Assembly (NCBI GenBank): GCA_947649615.1
Contig: CANSSG010000017.1
Location: forward strand, 1 to 58,803
DNA length: 58,803 bases
Source of the DNA: an uncultured Clostridia bacterium
GTDB taxonomy: Bacteria > Bacillota > Clostridia > Oscillospirales > Oscillospiraceae
Reading direction: 5' to 3'
Shown: piece by piece, positions 22,813 through 31,001 of the stretch
How positions within the stretch are numbered: position 1 is the stretch's first letter
How the letters are laid out: each line of letters opens with the position of its first letter
The notes under the pieces: generated by a model
Databases searched by the model: none
What the model was told of the DNA's origin: nothing
Seen by the model: only the letters and a program-made list of their open reading frames with translations
Program-made: the position numbers and the translations under genes

Positions 22813-25038
22813 TTATTTCGTTCTCCTTACGATTTCCTGAATCGCCCGCAGCAGGGCCGGCACATCCAAGGGCTTTGCCAGATGGGCGTCCATCCCGGCG
22901 TCCAGGGACTTCTGCATATCGCTCTCAAACACATTGGCGGACAGGGCCACAATAGGGACCGCGGCCCGCCCCGGCTCCGGCAGGGCGCGGATGGCCCGTG
23001 CGGCTTCCCACCCGTCCATCACCGGCATCTGGATGTCCATTAAGATGAGGTCGTAGGTCTCCGGCGGCGCGGCGCTGACCATTTCCACCGCCTCCTTCCC
23101 ATCATCGGCGGTATCTACCGTAAAACCGATATGGGTCAGGATGGCCGTTTCGATCTCCTGGTTGATAAAGTTGTCCTCCACCAGGAGGATATGGCGGCAG
23201 AGGATGCTGGCGGGGCCGTCCTCCCCCGCCGGGACCGCTTCCCCGCAGGGCTGCAAGCGCAGGCGCAGGGTGACGGTAAAGGTGCTGCCCTCCCCCACGG
23301 CGCTCTGGACCTCGATGCTGCCGCCCAGCAGCTCCGCGATGTTCCGCGCGATGGTCAGGCCAAGCCCTACGCCGTGGATGCCGCTGAGGGTCGTGTTCCG
23401 CTCCCGGGTAAACGGCTCAAAAATCTGCTGGATAAACTCTTCCCCGATGCCGATGCCCGTATCCTTTACCGCAATCTGATAGACGGCGCAGCCGTTAGGC
23501 AGCTCCTCCCGCTCCACGGCGGTCAGGGAGACGCGGCCGCCGGCCTGGGTATAGGTCACGGCGTTGTTGGCCAGGTACATCACCAATTGGTTCAGCTTTT
23601 CCCGGTCGCCGAACACCGCATCATGAATGGTCTGGGTGCAGTCCATGGTAAAGGCCAGCCCCTTTTCCTCCGCCTGGGGCAGCAAAAAATCATAGACCTC
23701 CGCCAAAACCTCCCGCAGGGAGCAAGGCTCCTCCTCCGCCCTGGCCTCGTTGGAATCCATCCAGGACAGCTTGAGCACCTTGTCGATCATATCCAGGAGT
23801 TGGCGGCTGCTGCCCTCGATGCGGTCCAGATAGCCGCCCAAGGCTTCCGGATTGGCCAGGTTGTGCCGCGCCAGGGCGGTGAAGCCGAAAATCGCGTTCA
23901 GCGGCGTACGCATGTCATGGGACATATTGGACAGGAAGGTGTTTTTCGCCACAATGGATGAGTTGGCGTTATTGAGCGCCTCCTCCAACACCTGCTTCTG
24001 CTCCATCTCCATCTGAAGCTCCTCGTCCATCCGGCGGCAGCCCATGACGGCCTGGGACGCCCGGTCCTTCCGGCCCGCGCTGGCGAAACGGATCTGGAGA
24101 TACCCCACCGCCCCGTCCTCCACCACCCGGTAATTGAGACAAAAGGTGGGCTCGCCGCTGAGCCGCTGGCGGATATAGGCGGGATTGGTCTCCCGCTCCA
24201 CCCTGGCCCGGTCGCTGGGATGGACCCAGGCCTGGACGTAGGCCGCCATGGCGGCGGCGTACTCCTGGGTGATATGCGGCTCGCTGAAAATGGGCCGGGT
24301 CCTGCCGCTGGTGCGGTAGGGCAGGATGGTGCCGCCGTCCAAGTCCACGTAGAAGATGGATTCGTAGCTTACGCTCAGACCCTCGATCACTTCCAGCCGG
24401 CGCAGGTATTCCTGGTTGATCAACTCCCGTTCCTTGTCGTATTCGTCAATCAACTCCTGCCACTTCTGGTCGCTGGCTTCCTTTTCGCGGACCAGGCGGG
24501 CCTTTTCAACCTGTTCCCGCCGCTTCTTTTCCGTGGCGTCCACCAGGAATACATAGAAGATATCCCCCATAGCCTCGCTGTGGGCGAAATGGCCGTAATC
24601 CTCGATCCAGCGCACGGACCCATCCTTCCTGATGGCCCGGTATTCTACATAGTCCAGGTCGAAGCGGCTGGCGGCGATCTGCCGCCGGATGCTCTCCTGC
24701 ACCTCCGGCAGGTCCTCCGGCGCCACCATGCCCCGGAAAGAGTTCCCGGTCAGCAACCGGAACTCCTCTATGCTTTCACATCCGTAGATGCGCTGCAAGC
24801 CATGGTTGGCGTACAGAATATCCTCCCCGCCGTCCGCCCGGTAGATCAAAAAGCCGCCGGGCATTTCCTCCATAAAGGAAATAAAGTCCTTGGCCGCTCT
24901 GATTTCCGCGCCGTCGGGCAATTCGCCCTCCACCGGCACGCTTTTCGTCCCAAGCTGCCCGGAAGCGGCCAAATGGCTCTGGAAGAGGTCGATGAGGTTC
25001 AGCATATGCTCAATAACGGGATGGTCCCGGTTCCCCAT
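22813..25038 (-). CDS. Hybrid sensor histidine kinase/response regulator
   Basis: A 741-residue soluble hybrid kinase with no clear membrane segment. PAS-like domains occupy about residues 48-165 and 215-330, joined by a charged coiled coil (KKRREQVEKARLVREKEA). The phosphoacceptor box SHDMRTPLNAIFGF lies near residue 374. The ATPase domain covers about 430-590, with DTGIGIGEEF and HGVGLGLTIARNIAELLGG. A C-terminal receiver begins HILLVEDNFINQEI near 620, with its phospho-aspartate in LILMDIQMPVMDGW near 668. No output partner is adjacent. A cytosolic signal read by PAS is likely; the ligand is unknown. Confidence 0.93.
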   Translation of the reverse strand: MGNRDHPVIEHMLNLIDLFQSHLAASGQLGTKSVPVEGELPDGAEIRAAKDFISFMEEMPGGFLIYRADGGEDILYANHGLQRIYGCESIEEFRLLTGNSFRGMVAPEDLPEVQESIRRQIAASRFDLDYVEYRAIRKDGSVRWIEDYGHFAHSEAMGDIFYVFLVDATEKKRREQVEKARLVREKEASDQKWQELIDEYDKERELINQEYLRRLEVIEGLSVSYESIFYVDLDGGTILPYRTSGRTRPIFSEPHITQEYAAAMAAYVQAWVHPSDRARVERETNPAYIRQRLSGEPTFCLNYRVVEDGAVGYLQIRFASAGRKDRASQAVMGCRRMDEELQMEMEQKQVLEEALNNANSSIVAKNTFLSNMSHDMRTPLNAIFGFTALARHNLANPEALGGYLDRIEGSSRQLLDMIDKVLKLSWMDSNEARAEEEPCSLREVLAEVYDFLLPQAEEKGLAFTMDCTQTIHDAVFGDREKLNQLVMYLANNAVTYTQAGGRVSLTAVEREELPNGCAVYQIAVKDTGIGIGEEFIQQIFEPFTRERNTTLSGIHGVGLGLTIARNIAELLGGSIEVQSAVGEGSTFTVTLRLRLQPCGEAVPAGEDGPASILCRHILLVEDNFINQEIETAILTHIGFTVDTADDGKEAVEMVSAAPPETYDLILMDIQMPVMDGWEAARAIRALPEPGRAAVPIVALSANVFESDMQKSLDAGMDAHLAKPLDVPALLRAIQEIVRRTK

Positions 25039-25238
25039 GGCGGCTCACCTTCTTTCTGCTCGATAGGGAGATTTTAGCACAAAGGGAACCGTTTGTCACC
25101 ACCTACCCGTTCAAATTTCCCCCAATTTTGGACGATATCCGTTTACCGCCGCCGGGCCGGGCCGCCGGAGGAAAGGATTCCCCGCCGGAAAGGCTGGAAA
25201 ATGGCTGGGATTTTTCCTAAATTGTAACCGTTTTCCTC

Positions 25239-25267
25239 TTGCTTTTCCAACGGGAATGGTAGATAAT
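25239..25267 (+). promoter_or_regulatory. Sigma-A promoter of the polysaccharide deacetylase gene
   Basis: TTGCTT (25239-25244) and GATAAT (25262-25267) are spaced by 17 bases. The -10 box covers an in-frame ATG at 25266, which therefore cannot be the start of the protein and supports the start at 25305. Confidence 0.65.
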
Positions 25268-25304
25268 GAATTCTGTCAAATACCGTCGAAGGAAGTCCTT
25301 GTTT

Positions 25305-26537
25305 ATGAATCGTTTTTTTGCCGCCGCCCTGGCGGTTTTCCTGATACTTTCCTGCGCCGCCTGCACCGGACGGGCCGCGATGGCGGAGGATTCCAGCCAG
25401 CCGGAGACTCTGGAGGCCGCTTCCGGCATCCCCGCCCCCGGGAAGGAACCGGGGCCGTCCGCCCAGCCGGATGCCGCCCCCGAGGAACCGTACGTCCGGG
25501 TGATTGATCCCGCCAAGCCCATGGTGGCCCTCACCTTTGACGACGGACCGGACGCCACATATTCCAACGCCATTTTGGATATTTTGGAGGAAAACCACGC
25601 CCTGGCCACCTTTTTTGAGGTGGGACGGAATGTGCAGGCCTGCCCGGAGCCGGTGAGGCGGATGGTAGAAATGGGCTGCGAGGTGGCCAGCCACTCCAAC
25701 GCCCATAAAAACCTCAGCAAGCTGAAAAAAGCTTCCCTGCTCAAGGACCTTGCCCTGGCAGATGAAGCGCTGACAGCCGCCGGAGCGGAAGCCCCCTTCC
25801 TGGTCCGCCCGCCATACGGCGCGGTGAACAAGACGGTCAAGGCCTCCACAGGCCGCGCCATGGTCACTTGGACCATCGACACCGAGGACTGGCGGAGCCG
25901 GGACGCGAAGAAGGTGGCCGGCTACATCATGAACTACGGCGACCTGGACGGCGAGATTATCCTGATGCACAGTATTTATGAAAGCACGGCGGACGCCGTC
26001 GCGGTCCTGGTACCCTGGCTTCAGGAGCAGGGGTACCAGCTAGTGACGGTGACGGAACTGATGGCGTTCTATTACGGCGAACTGCCCCAGCCCGACCATT
26101 TCTACGGCTATACATATTTTACCACCCACGGCCGCACCGATACGCCCATCGAGCTGCCCAGCATGTTCCCGCCCGCAGAGCCGTCTGACGGCGCAGAAGC
26201 CCCGGAGAACGTCCCGCCGGAGGAAATCCCGCCGGAACAGCCGCCGGAGGCCGTCCCCGAGGAACCCCCGGCGGGGGAGCCGGAGGAAATTCCGGAAGAA
26301 GACACCTTGCCGGAATGGCTCTGGCCGTCGGCGGTGAAGCCCTTTATTAACGCCGCGCCCAGGCCCATCCCCATTGCATCCAAGCCCGCCGTTGCTACGG
26401 GCCGGACGGTGTCCGCACCGGCGGAGGAGCCTGTACCAACGAAGGACGCGTCTCCCGCTAAAGAGGAGCCGCCCGCCGCTGGGGAGGGCATTGGATCAGG
26501 TGCGCTGCTGCCGAACCCCGCGGTGTTTACCCCTTGA
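25305..26537 (+). CDS. Polysaccharide deacetylase lipoprotein
   Basis: A 410-residue exported NodB-fold deacetylase, probably acting on peptidoglycan or another N-acetylated glycan. The N-terminus NRFFAAALAVFLILSC is a lipoprotein signal with an ILSC lipobox. The catalytic motifs are intact: ALTFDDGPDATYS near residue 77, the metal-binding SHSNAH, RPPYGAVN, and ILMHSIYES. The last 110 residues are a proline- and glutamate-rich, probably disordered tail ending in Ala/Pro/Ser-rich sequence. GAAGGA precedes ATG 25305. It is divergent from the hybrid kinase and followed by a low-GC islet. Confidence 0.9.
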   Translation: MNRFFAAALAVFLILSCAACTGRAAMAEDSSQPETLEAASGIPAPGKEPGPSAQPDAAPEEPYVRVIDPAKPMVALTFDDGPDATYSNAILDILEENHALATFFEVGRNVQACPEPVRRMVEMGCEVASHSNAHKNLSKLKKASLLKDLALADEALTAAGAEAPFLVRPPYGAVNKTVKASTGRAMVTWTIDTEDWRSRDAKKVAGYIMNYGDLDGEIILMHSIYESTADAVAVLVPWLQEQGYQLVTVTELMAFYYGELPQPDHFYGYTYFTTHGRTDTPIELPSMFPPAEPSDGAEAPENVPPEEIPPEQPPEAVPEEPPAGEPEEIPEEDTLPEWLWPSAVKPFINAAPRPIPIASKPAVATGRTVSAPAEEPVPTKDASPAKEEPPAAGEGIGSGALLPNPAVFTP

Positions 26538-26568
26538 TTTTTCACGCGAAGCGTAGGAGGATACATGG

Positions 26569-26739
26569 ATGGATGAGAATAAAAAAACAACGGTTGAAAA
26601 AACCGTAAAGTCGGGCATCACATTTGGCAGTGCGCTGGCAATGGTAATTAGTTATTCTACCTGGCACTCTGTTGGGTGGGCTGTCTTTCACGGACTATTA
26701 AGCTGGGTTTATGTGATATACTTTATTTTGAAATACTGA
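26569..26739 (+). CDS. Small membrane protein (56 residues)
   Basis: A 56-residue protein starting DENKKTTVEKTV with two adjacent hydrophobic stretches, GITFGSALAMVISYSTW and WAVFHGLLSWVYVIYFIL. The TWHSVGWAVFHGLLSWVY region resembles short uncharacterised membrane proteins found in Firmicutes. A GTAGGAGG site lies 8 bases upstream of ATG 26569; an ATG four bases earlier stops after three codons. Base composition is lower in GC than the flanking genes. It has a clear start signal and reading frame, so I regard it as real; the function is unknown. Confidence 0.65.
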   Translation: MDENKKTTVEKTVKSGITFGSALAMVISYSTWHSVGWAVFHGLLSWVYVIYFILKY

Positions 26740-26752
26740 TATTTGTTTGCAA

Positions 26753-26785
26753 GGGGGGATTTCATCTTTCAGGTGAAATCCCCCC
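26753..26785. terminator. Hairpin with C-tract after the small membrane protein gene
   Basis: GGGGGGATTTCA pairs with TGAAATCCCCCC, and the C-run extends to about 12 bases at 26780-26791. No T-run follows on the plus strand. It may end the small-protein transcript or be repeat debris, and the C-tract is a possible slippage site. Confidence 0.45.
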
Positions 26786-26863
26786 CCCCCCTTGACAAAC
26801 TCCCTTTTCAGATTGGTGCTGCTGAAAGCGGATTTGCTAAACCATTCGTCAAAATATTCAAAG

Positions 26864-26895
26864 CGGGCAGTCATCCACCAGTGGATGACTGCCCG
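26864..26895. terminator. Hairpin between convergent small genes
   Basis: A perfect 14-bp stem, CGGGCAGTCATCCA with TGGATGACTGCCCG, closes a CCAG loop. It lies about 18 bases beyond the stop of the minus-strand DUF3784 gene. On that strand the following bases are T-rich (CTTTGAATATTTT), consistent with a terminator. Confidence 0.55.
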
Positions 26896-26912
26896 ATCAA
26901 CTGGAAGCTGTA

Positions 26913-27257
26913 TTACTTATGCCGTTCATTTTGAATAGATGACACCACTGCATAGCTGACGGCAATTAAGACAAGCACCCAAAAAGCCACATACATCCAC
27001 ATCCAATCAGTAGCGATATAGACTGCATACGCCAAGAAAATGAAGCCGATCAATATAAATGCAAAGCCGGATTGGCGATAGTAAGGCGTTTTGCTCTCTT
27101 TATCCTCATCCATCTGCTTGCGTTCCTGCTTCGAAGCCCAAATATAAGCGTTATGGAGAAGGTATCCTTTTTCTTTAAATTGAAGATAGCTGATAACAAA
27201 TGCCCCTATACCTAATGCTAAAAACATAATGCCGGTTATCATTTGAACAGGACGCAT
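26913..27257 (-). CDS. DUF3784 domain-containing membrane protein
   Basis: A 114-residue protein with three hydrophobic segments: ITGIMFLALGIGAFVISYL near the N-terminus, and FAFILIGFIFLAYAVYIA followed by MYVAFWVLVLIAVSYAVV in the second half. The charged linker YIWASKQERKQMDEDKE lies between them. This matches DUF3784, a small membrane family of unknown function frequent in Clostridia. A GGAGGTGG site and a strong promoter precede it. The gene is noticeably AT-richer than its neighbours, suggesting acquisition. Confidence 0.75.
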   Translation of the reverse strand: MRPVQMITGIMFLALGIGAFVISYLQFKEKGYLLHNAYIWASKQERKQMDEDKESKTPYYRQSGFAFILIGFIFLAYAVYIATDWMWMYVAFWVLVLIAVSYAVVSSIQNERHK

Positions 27258-27293
27258 TTACACCACCTCCACAAATTCCGGTTTGTTGAGCCA

Positions 27294-27322
27294 ATTATAG
27301 CACAGGGTTCCCGTCATATCAA
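27294..27322 (-). promoter_or_regulatory. Promoter of the DUF3784 gene
   Basis: On the minus strand, TTGATA (27317-27322) and TATAAT (27294-27299) are spaced by 17 bases, with TG just before the -10 box. This is a strong predicted sigma-A promoter. Confidence 0.75.
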
Positions 27323-27380
27323 TATTCCTCTGTAGAAATCGCCGGAGTTATATTCCAGAAACACTTATTTTAAAAAGGAC

Positions 27381-27409
27381 TTGACAAATGCTCTCTTGAC
27401 AAGTACTGT
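27381..27409 (+). promoter_or_regulatory. Possible promoter of the EEP-family gene
   Basis: TTGACA (27381-27386) and TACTGT (27404-27409) are spaced by 17 bases. The -35 box is perfect but the -10 box is weak. CTTGACAA is repeated at 27380 and 27395. Confidence 0.4.
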
Positions 27410-27473
27410 TGGTACGCCCTGCGTTTCATTTTTGCTTGGTGAAAATAAAATGACTTTTGGAGGAATATGTGCA

Positions 27474-28217
27474 ATGAAGCTTGTGACCTTTAACATCCGC
27501 TGCGACTTTGGGCAGGACGGGGAGAATAATTTTTGTTACCGGAAGCCCCATATTTTGGAGAAGCTCCGCTGGGAACAGCCGGATGTGATCTGCTTCCAGG
27601 AGGTGCTGCCCCATGTGGCCGTGTGGCTTAAGGAGGCGCTGTGGGATTACTACGTCATTGGCTGCGGGCGCAGCGCGGCGCTGGAGGACGAACAGATGGC
27701 GGTGGCCTACCGGAAGGACCGGCTGAATTTGATTCAGATGGAGACCTTCTGGCTGTCGGAGACGCCCTATACGCCCGGGTCGCGGTATCCTGAGCAGAGC
27801 GTCTGCCCCCGCACAGGGACGGAAGCGGTGTTTGAAGAGCTTGCTTCCAAGCGGGTGTTCCGGCTGGTGAACGTCCATCTGGACCATGAGCAGGCCCAGG
27901 CCAGGGAACTGGGCCTGAAGCAGGTCCTACGGCGGCTGGAAAAGCCCGCGCTGTTTCCGGACGCGCCCGCAGTAGTGGCGGGCGACATGAACGCAGAGCC
28001 GGACAGCCCGGAAATGGCCGCGCTGAAGGACTGCGCCCTCGTAAACGTGACGGCGGGAATCGGGACCACGTACCACGGGTACGGGAAGGATTCGCCGTGT
28101 TCGATTGACTACATCCTGACCAAGGGATTTACCTGCGGGAAGCTGGAGAAATGGACGGAGGAATGGGACGGGGTGTTTTTGTCGGACCATTATCCGGTGT
28201 GCGCCGTGCTGCGGTAA
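27474..28217 (+). CDS. Endonuclease/exonuclease/phosphatase family protein
   Basis: A 247-residue cytoplasmic protein of the EEP (DNase I-like) fold, metal-dependent phosphodiesterases acting on nucleic acids or phospholipid-type substrates. Motifs in order are KLVTFNIRCDFGQDGENNF at the N-terminus, DVICFQEVLPH near residue 38 with the metal-binding Glu, LVNVHLDHEQAQAR, VVAGDMNAEPDSPE near residue 164, CSIDYIL, and the terminal LSDHYPV with the catalytic Asp-His. All catalytic positions look intact. GGAGGAA precedes ATG 27474. It converges on the peptide transporter operon with only 27 bases between stops. The substrate is unknown. Confidence 0.9.
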   Translation: MKLVTFNIRCDFGQDGENNFCYRKPHILEKLRWEQPDVICFQEVLPHVAVWLKEALWDYYVIGCGRSAALEDEQMAVAYRKDRLNLIQMETFWLSETPYTPGSRYPEQSVCPRTGTEAVFEELASKRVFRLVNVHLDHEQAQARELGLKQVLRRLEKPALFPDAPAVVAGDMNAEPDSPEMAALKDCALVNVTAGIGTTYHGYGKDSPCSIDYILTKGFTCGKLEKWTEEWDGVFLSDHYPVCAVLR

Positions 28218-28244
28218 GGGCGGCTCCCGGACCCAGGGCATGCC

Positions 28245-29126
28245 CTACAGGTGGCTGCTGTCCTGGCGGCCGCCCTCCCGGAGCCAGTTGCCGGCGCTGG
28301 TCATGCATAGAAGCGATACCGCCAAAAACGCCCCGGGAATCAGGATGATCCACCATGCGCCGCTCAGCAGGGCCTTTTCTGACAGGGCCAGCATGCTCCC
28401 CCAGCTAATGGTCTCCAGCGGCAGGCCGATGCCCATAAAGCTCAGCGTGGATTCCGCCGCGATGGCGGAGCGGACGTTCATTACCACCATGAACATGATG
28501 GAGGGGAAAAAATTGGGCGCGAGGTGCCGCCGCAGGATGTGGAAAAAACCGCCCCCCATGCAGCGGGACGCCAGCACATATTCGCTGCCCCGCAAACGCC
28601 GGACTTCGGCGCGCACTACCTTGGACATGCTGGTCCAGCTTGTGGCGCCAATCACCAGCGACAGGCTCAAAACGCCGGCTTTTCCCAGCATGGCCTGCAA
28701 AAAGACCACCAGCAGCAGGGACGGGATGCTGAGGAATATCTCTACGGCGCGCATGAACAGGCCGTCCAGCCACTTGGGGGCTAAACCGCTGGCTGCGCCG
28801 GACAGGACGGCGATGCCTGTGGATACCGCCGTGGACAGCAGCCCGATGGCAAGGGAGACCCGGCCGCCATGCCAAATCATGGAGAAGATGTCCCGGCCCA
28901 TGGTGTCGGTCCCAAACCAAAAGGCACGGCTGGGAGGTTGGGAGGCATGGTATAAGTCCATGTACGCCGGGTCCTTGGGGATAAAGGCTTCGCAGAACAG
29001 GCATCCTGCCGCAATCACCGCCAGAACCGCCAGGGCGGCGGCGGGCTTGCCGACGGACCGCCTGGGCTTCTTCGCCGGGTCCGGGAGGGGCGACCTTGCG
29101 CCAACCTGGATAAAACGTTTATCCAT
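28245..29126 (-). CDS. Peptide/nickel ABC transporter permease (OppC/DppC type)
   Basis: A 293-residue inner-membrane permease, last gene of the transporter operon. Residues 1-20 are cytoplasmic and a first helix (KPAAALAVLAVIAAGCLF) follows. The BPD_transp_1 core has DTMGRDIFSMIWHGGRVSLAIG near residue 74 and the ATPase-coupling loop EVRRLRGSEYVLASRCMGGG near residue 172. It overlaps the oppB-type gene by 8 bases, so the two are probably translationally coupled. Together they would form the membrane channel. The substrate (oligopeptide, dipeptide or nickel chelate) cannot be fixed from the permease. Confidence 0.92.
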   Translation of the reverse strand: MDKRFIQVGARSPLPDPAKKPRRSVGKPAAALAVLAVIAAGCLFCEAFIPKDPAYMDLYHASQPPSRAFWFGTDTMGRDIFSMIWHGGRVSLAIGLLSTAVSTGIAVLSGAASGLAPKWLDGLFMRAVEIFLSIPSLLLVVFLQAMLGKAGVLSLSLVIGATSWTSMSKVVRAEVRRLRGSEYVLASRCMGGGFFHILRRHLAPNFFPSIMFMVVMNVRSAIAAESTLSFMGIGLPLETISWGSMLALSEKALLSGAWWIILIPGAFLAVSLLCMTSAGNWLREGGRQDSSHL

Positions 29127-30108
29127 GCTCCGGCACCTCGCCTTCGCCGGCGCGGGGGTCGATGCGCTCGCTGATGACCTGGGCCAATATGTTGCAGAGG
29201 ATGACCACCGCCCCCGACAGGATGCACAGCACCATCAGCAGGTTGTAGTCCTGGTACCGCGCGCTCTCGAAGGACAGCGTTCCAATGCCGGGATAGGAAA
29301 AGACCGTCTCTACAATATACGTCCCCCCCAGCACATGGGGGACGGAAACCGCCATCAGGCTCAAATAAGAGGGCATGACGTTCCTCAGGCAGTGGCGGAA
29401 CAGCACCGTGCGGCGCTTCAGGCCCTTGGCCTTCGCCAGCAGCACGTAGTCAGAACGGACTTCTTCCAGCAGCTTGTTGCGGATCATGTAGGCGTAGTAC
29501 CACAAATGCCCCGCCGCCGTTACCGCCAGGGGCAGGATCAGATGGACCGCGCGGTCCCCAAACCCGCCGCCCCCGGTGGTATAGGCCCCGCTGCTGGGAA
29601 GCCAGCGGAGCTGGACGGCAAATACCAATATGAGCACCAGGGACAGCCAGAACTCCGGGATGCAGCTTATTACCGTCCCCACGCGGCAGATCAGGCGGTC
29701 TGCCAGCCGCCCCTCGCACCACGCGCACAATGCGCCCAGCGCCAGCGCGCCGGTGAATATCAGGACAAAGCCTATGCCGCCTAAAAGCAATGTGTTGGGC
29801 AGGCGGGCGGATATGACCTTTACCACGTCCGTCTTGTACTTGTAGGATATGCCGAAATCCCCCCGCAGGGCGTTTTCCAGCCAGCGGATGTATTGGACGC
29901 CGGTGGGCTGGTCCAGGCCCAGCCGCGCTTCCGCCTGCGCCCGCTCCGCAGCCGTCATCTTCTCCGCGCGTTCGCCGTAGTAGGAGACCAGCGGGTCGCC
30001 CGGGGCCAGCCGCGATACATAGAACGCCGCCGCCGAGAGGAGGAATACGCTTATGACAAACGCCAGCGCCTTTCCGCCGTAGTAGATAAATGGATTTTTC
30101 CGTCTCAT
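29119..30108 (-). CDS. Peptide/nickel ABC transporter permease (OppB/DppB type)
   Basis: A 329-residue permease. The OppB-type N-terminal helix is followed by the conserved RLAPGDPLVSYYG segment near residue 38 and LGLDQPTGVQYIRWLENALRG. The coupling loop EVRSDYVLLAKAKGLKRR lies near residue 219. GTG/ATG choices exist, but ATG 30108 gives an ATGA overlap with the upstream ATPase gene and a GGAGGCGCC site, whereas a start further upstream would overlap it more. It pairs with the following OppC-type gene. Confidence 0.92.
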   Translation of the reverse strand: MRRKNPFIYYGGKALAFVISVFLLSAAAFYVSRLAPGDPLVSYYGERAEKMTAAERAQAEARLGLDQPTGVQYIRWLENALRGDFGISYKYKTDVVKVISARLPNTLLLGGIGFVLIFTGALALGALCAWCEGRLADRLICRVGTVISCIPEFWLSLVLILVFAVQLRWLPSSGAYTTGGGGFGDRAVHLILPLAVTAAGHLWYYAYMIRNKLLEEVRSDYVLLAKAKGLKRRTVLFRHCLRNVMPSYLSLMAVSVPHVLGGTYIVETVFSYPGIGTLSFESARYQDYNLLMVLCILSGAVVILCNILAQVISERIDPRAGEGEVPEHG

Positions 30109-31001
30109 GGCGCCTCCTTTTTCAGGACCCAATGCCCCGGCGCGGCTTCCGCCAGGACGCCCTCCCGGTCAAAACGGTCCGGGTCAAAGGGTTCCAGCAC
30201 CCGCGCCCGCTCCCGCCGGGGGTCCGGGATGGGGATGGCGGACAGCAGGGCCTTTGTGTAGGGATGCAGGGGGTTGCGGAACAGTTCGGCGGTGGGGGCG
30301 GTTTCTACCAGCCTGCCCTGGAACATGACGCCGGCCCGGTCGCAGAGATACCGCACCACCGCCAGGTCGTGGGCGATAAAAAGGAAGGTAAAGCCGTGTT
30401 CCGCTTGCAGGTGCTTGAACAAATTGATAATCTGGGCTTGGATGGATACATCCAGGGACGCTACCGGCTCGTCCGCCGCCAGCAGGTCCGGACCCATGCA
30501 CAGGGCGCGGGCGATGGCTACCCGCTGGCGCTGGCCGCCGGACAGTTCCCCGGGGCGTTTGTCCAGGTACGCCGCGTCCATGCCCACGCAGCGGAGCTGG
30601 AAGGCCGCTTCGTCCCGGTGCGTACCGCGGGGCGGGCGGATGCGGTGGATTGCCATAGGCTCGCTGATGATGTCCGCCACCGTCATGCGCGGGTTCAGGC
30701 TGGAAGCGGAGTCCTGGAAAATCATCTGGCGGGAGGTTTGCAGCAGCTTCTTGTGGGCGCGGAATTGGCCCGGGTCGCAGATGTTTACCCCTAAATACCG
30801 GATTTTCCCGGCGGTGGGGCGCAGCAGGCTCATGACGCATTTGGCAATCGTGGATTTTCCAGACCCGGATTCCCCCACCAAGCCGAAAATCTCCCCGCGA
30901 TGAAGCTGAAAGGATACCTTGTCCACCGCCCGCAGCACTGTCCTCCGCCCCAGGCGGAAGCAGTGGGTCAAATCCTGGACGTCCAGCAGGATATCATTCA
31001 T
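30105..31001 (-). CDS. Oligopeptide/dipeptide ABC transporter ATPase (OppF type)
   Basis: A 298-residue ATP-binding protein with the Walker A loop GESGSGKSTIAKC near residue 41, the signature ELSGGQRQRVAIARAL near residue 153, Walker B LLAADEPVASLDVS and a switch histidine in FIAHDLAVV. The C-terminal extension with TAELFRNPLHPYTKALLSAIPIPDP is the typical oligopeptide-transporter domain. It overlaps the OppD-type gene by 8 bases and the OppB-type gene by 4. It powers uptake as a heterodimer with the OppD-type subunit. Confidence 0.94.
   Translation of the reverse strand: MNDILLDVQDLTHCFRLGRRTVLRAVDKVSFQLHRGEIFGLVGESGSGKSTIAKCVMSLLRPTAGKIRYLGVNICDPGQFRAHKKLLQTSRQMIFQDSASSLNPRMTVADIISEPMAIHRIRPPRGTHRDEAAFQLRCVGMDAAYLDKRPGELSGGQRQRVAIARALCMGPDLLAADEPVASLDVSIQAQIINLFKHLQAEHGFTFLFIAHDLAVVRYLCDRAGVMFQGRLVETAPTAELFRNPLHPYTKALLSAIPIPDPRRERARVLEPFDPDRFDREGVLAEAAPGHWVLKKEAP

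Noticed and set aside
25266-25304. Earlier ATG for the polysaccharide deacetylase
   Set aside because: This ATG lies within the predicted -10 box and would add a charged leader ahead of the lipoprotein signal. ATG 25305 has its own ribosome binding site.
26780-26791. Frameshift in a gene at the C-run
   Set aside because: The run lies after the stop of the 56-residue gene, and the plus-strand frame starting at 26743 lacks a ribosome binding site or family match.
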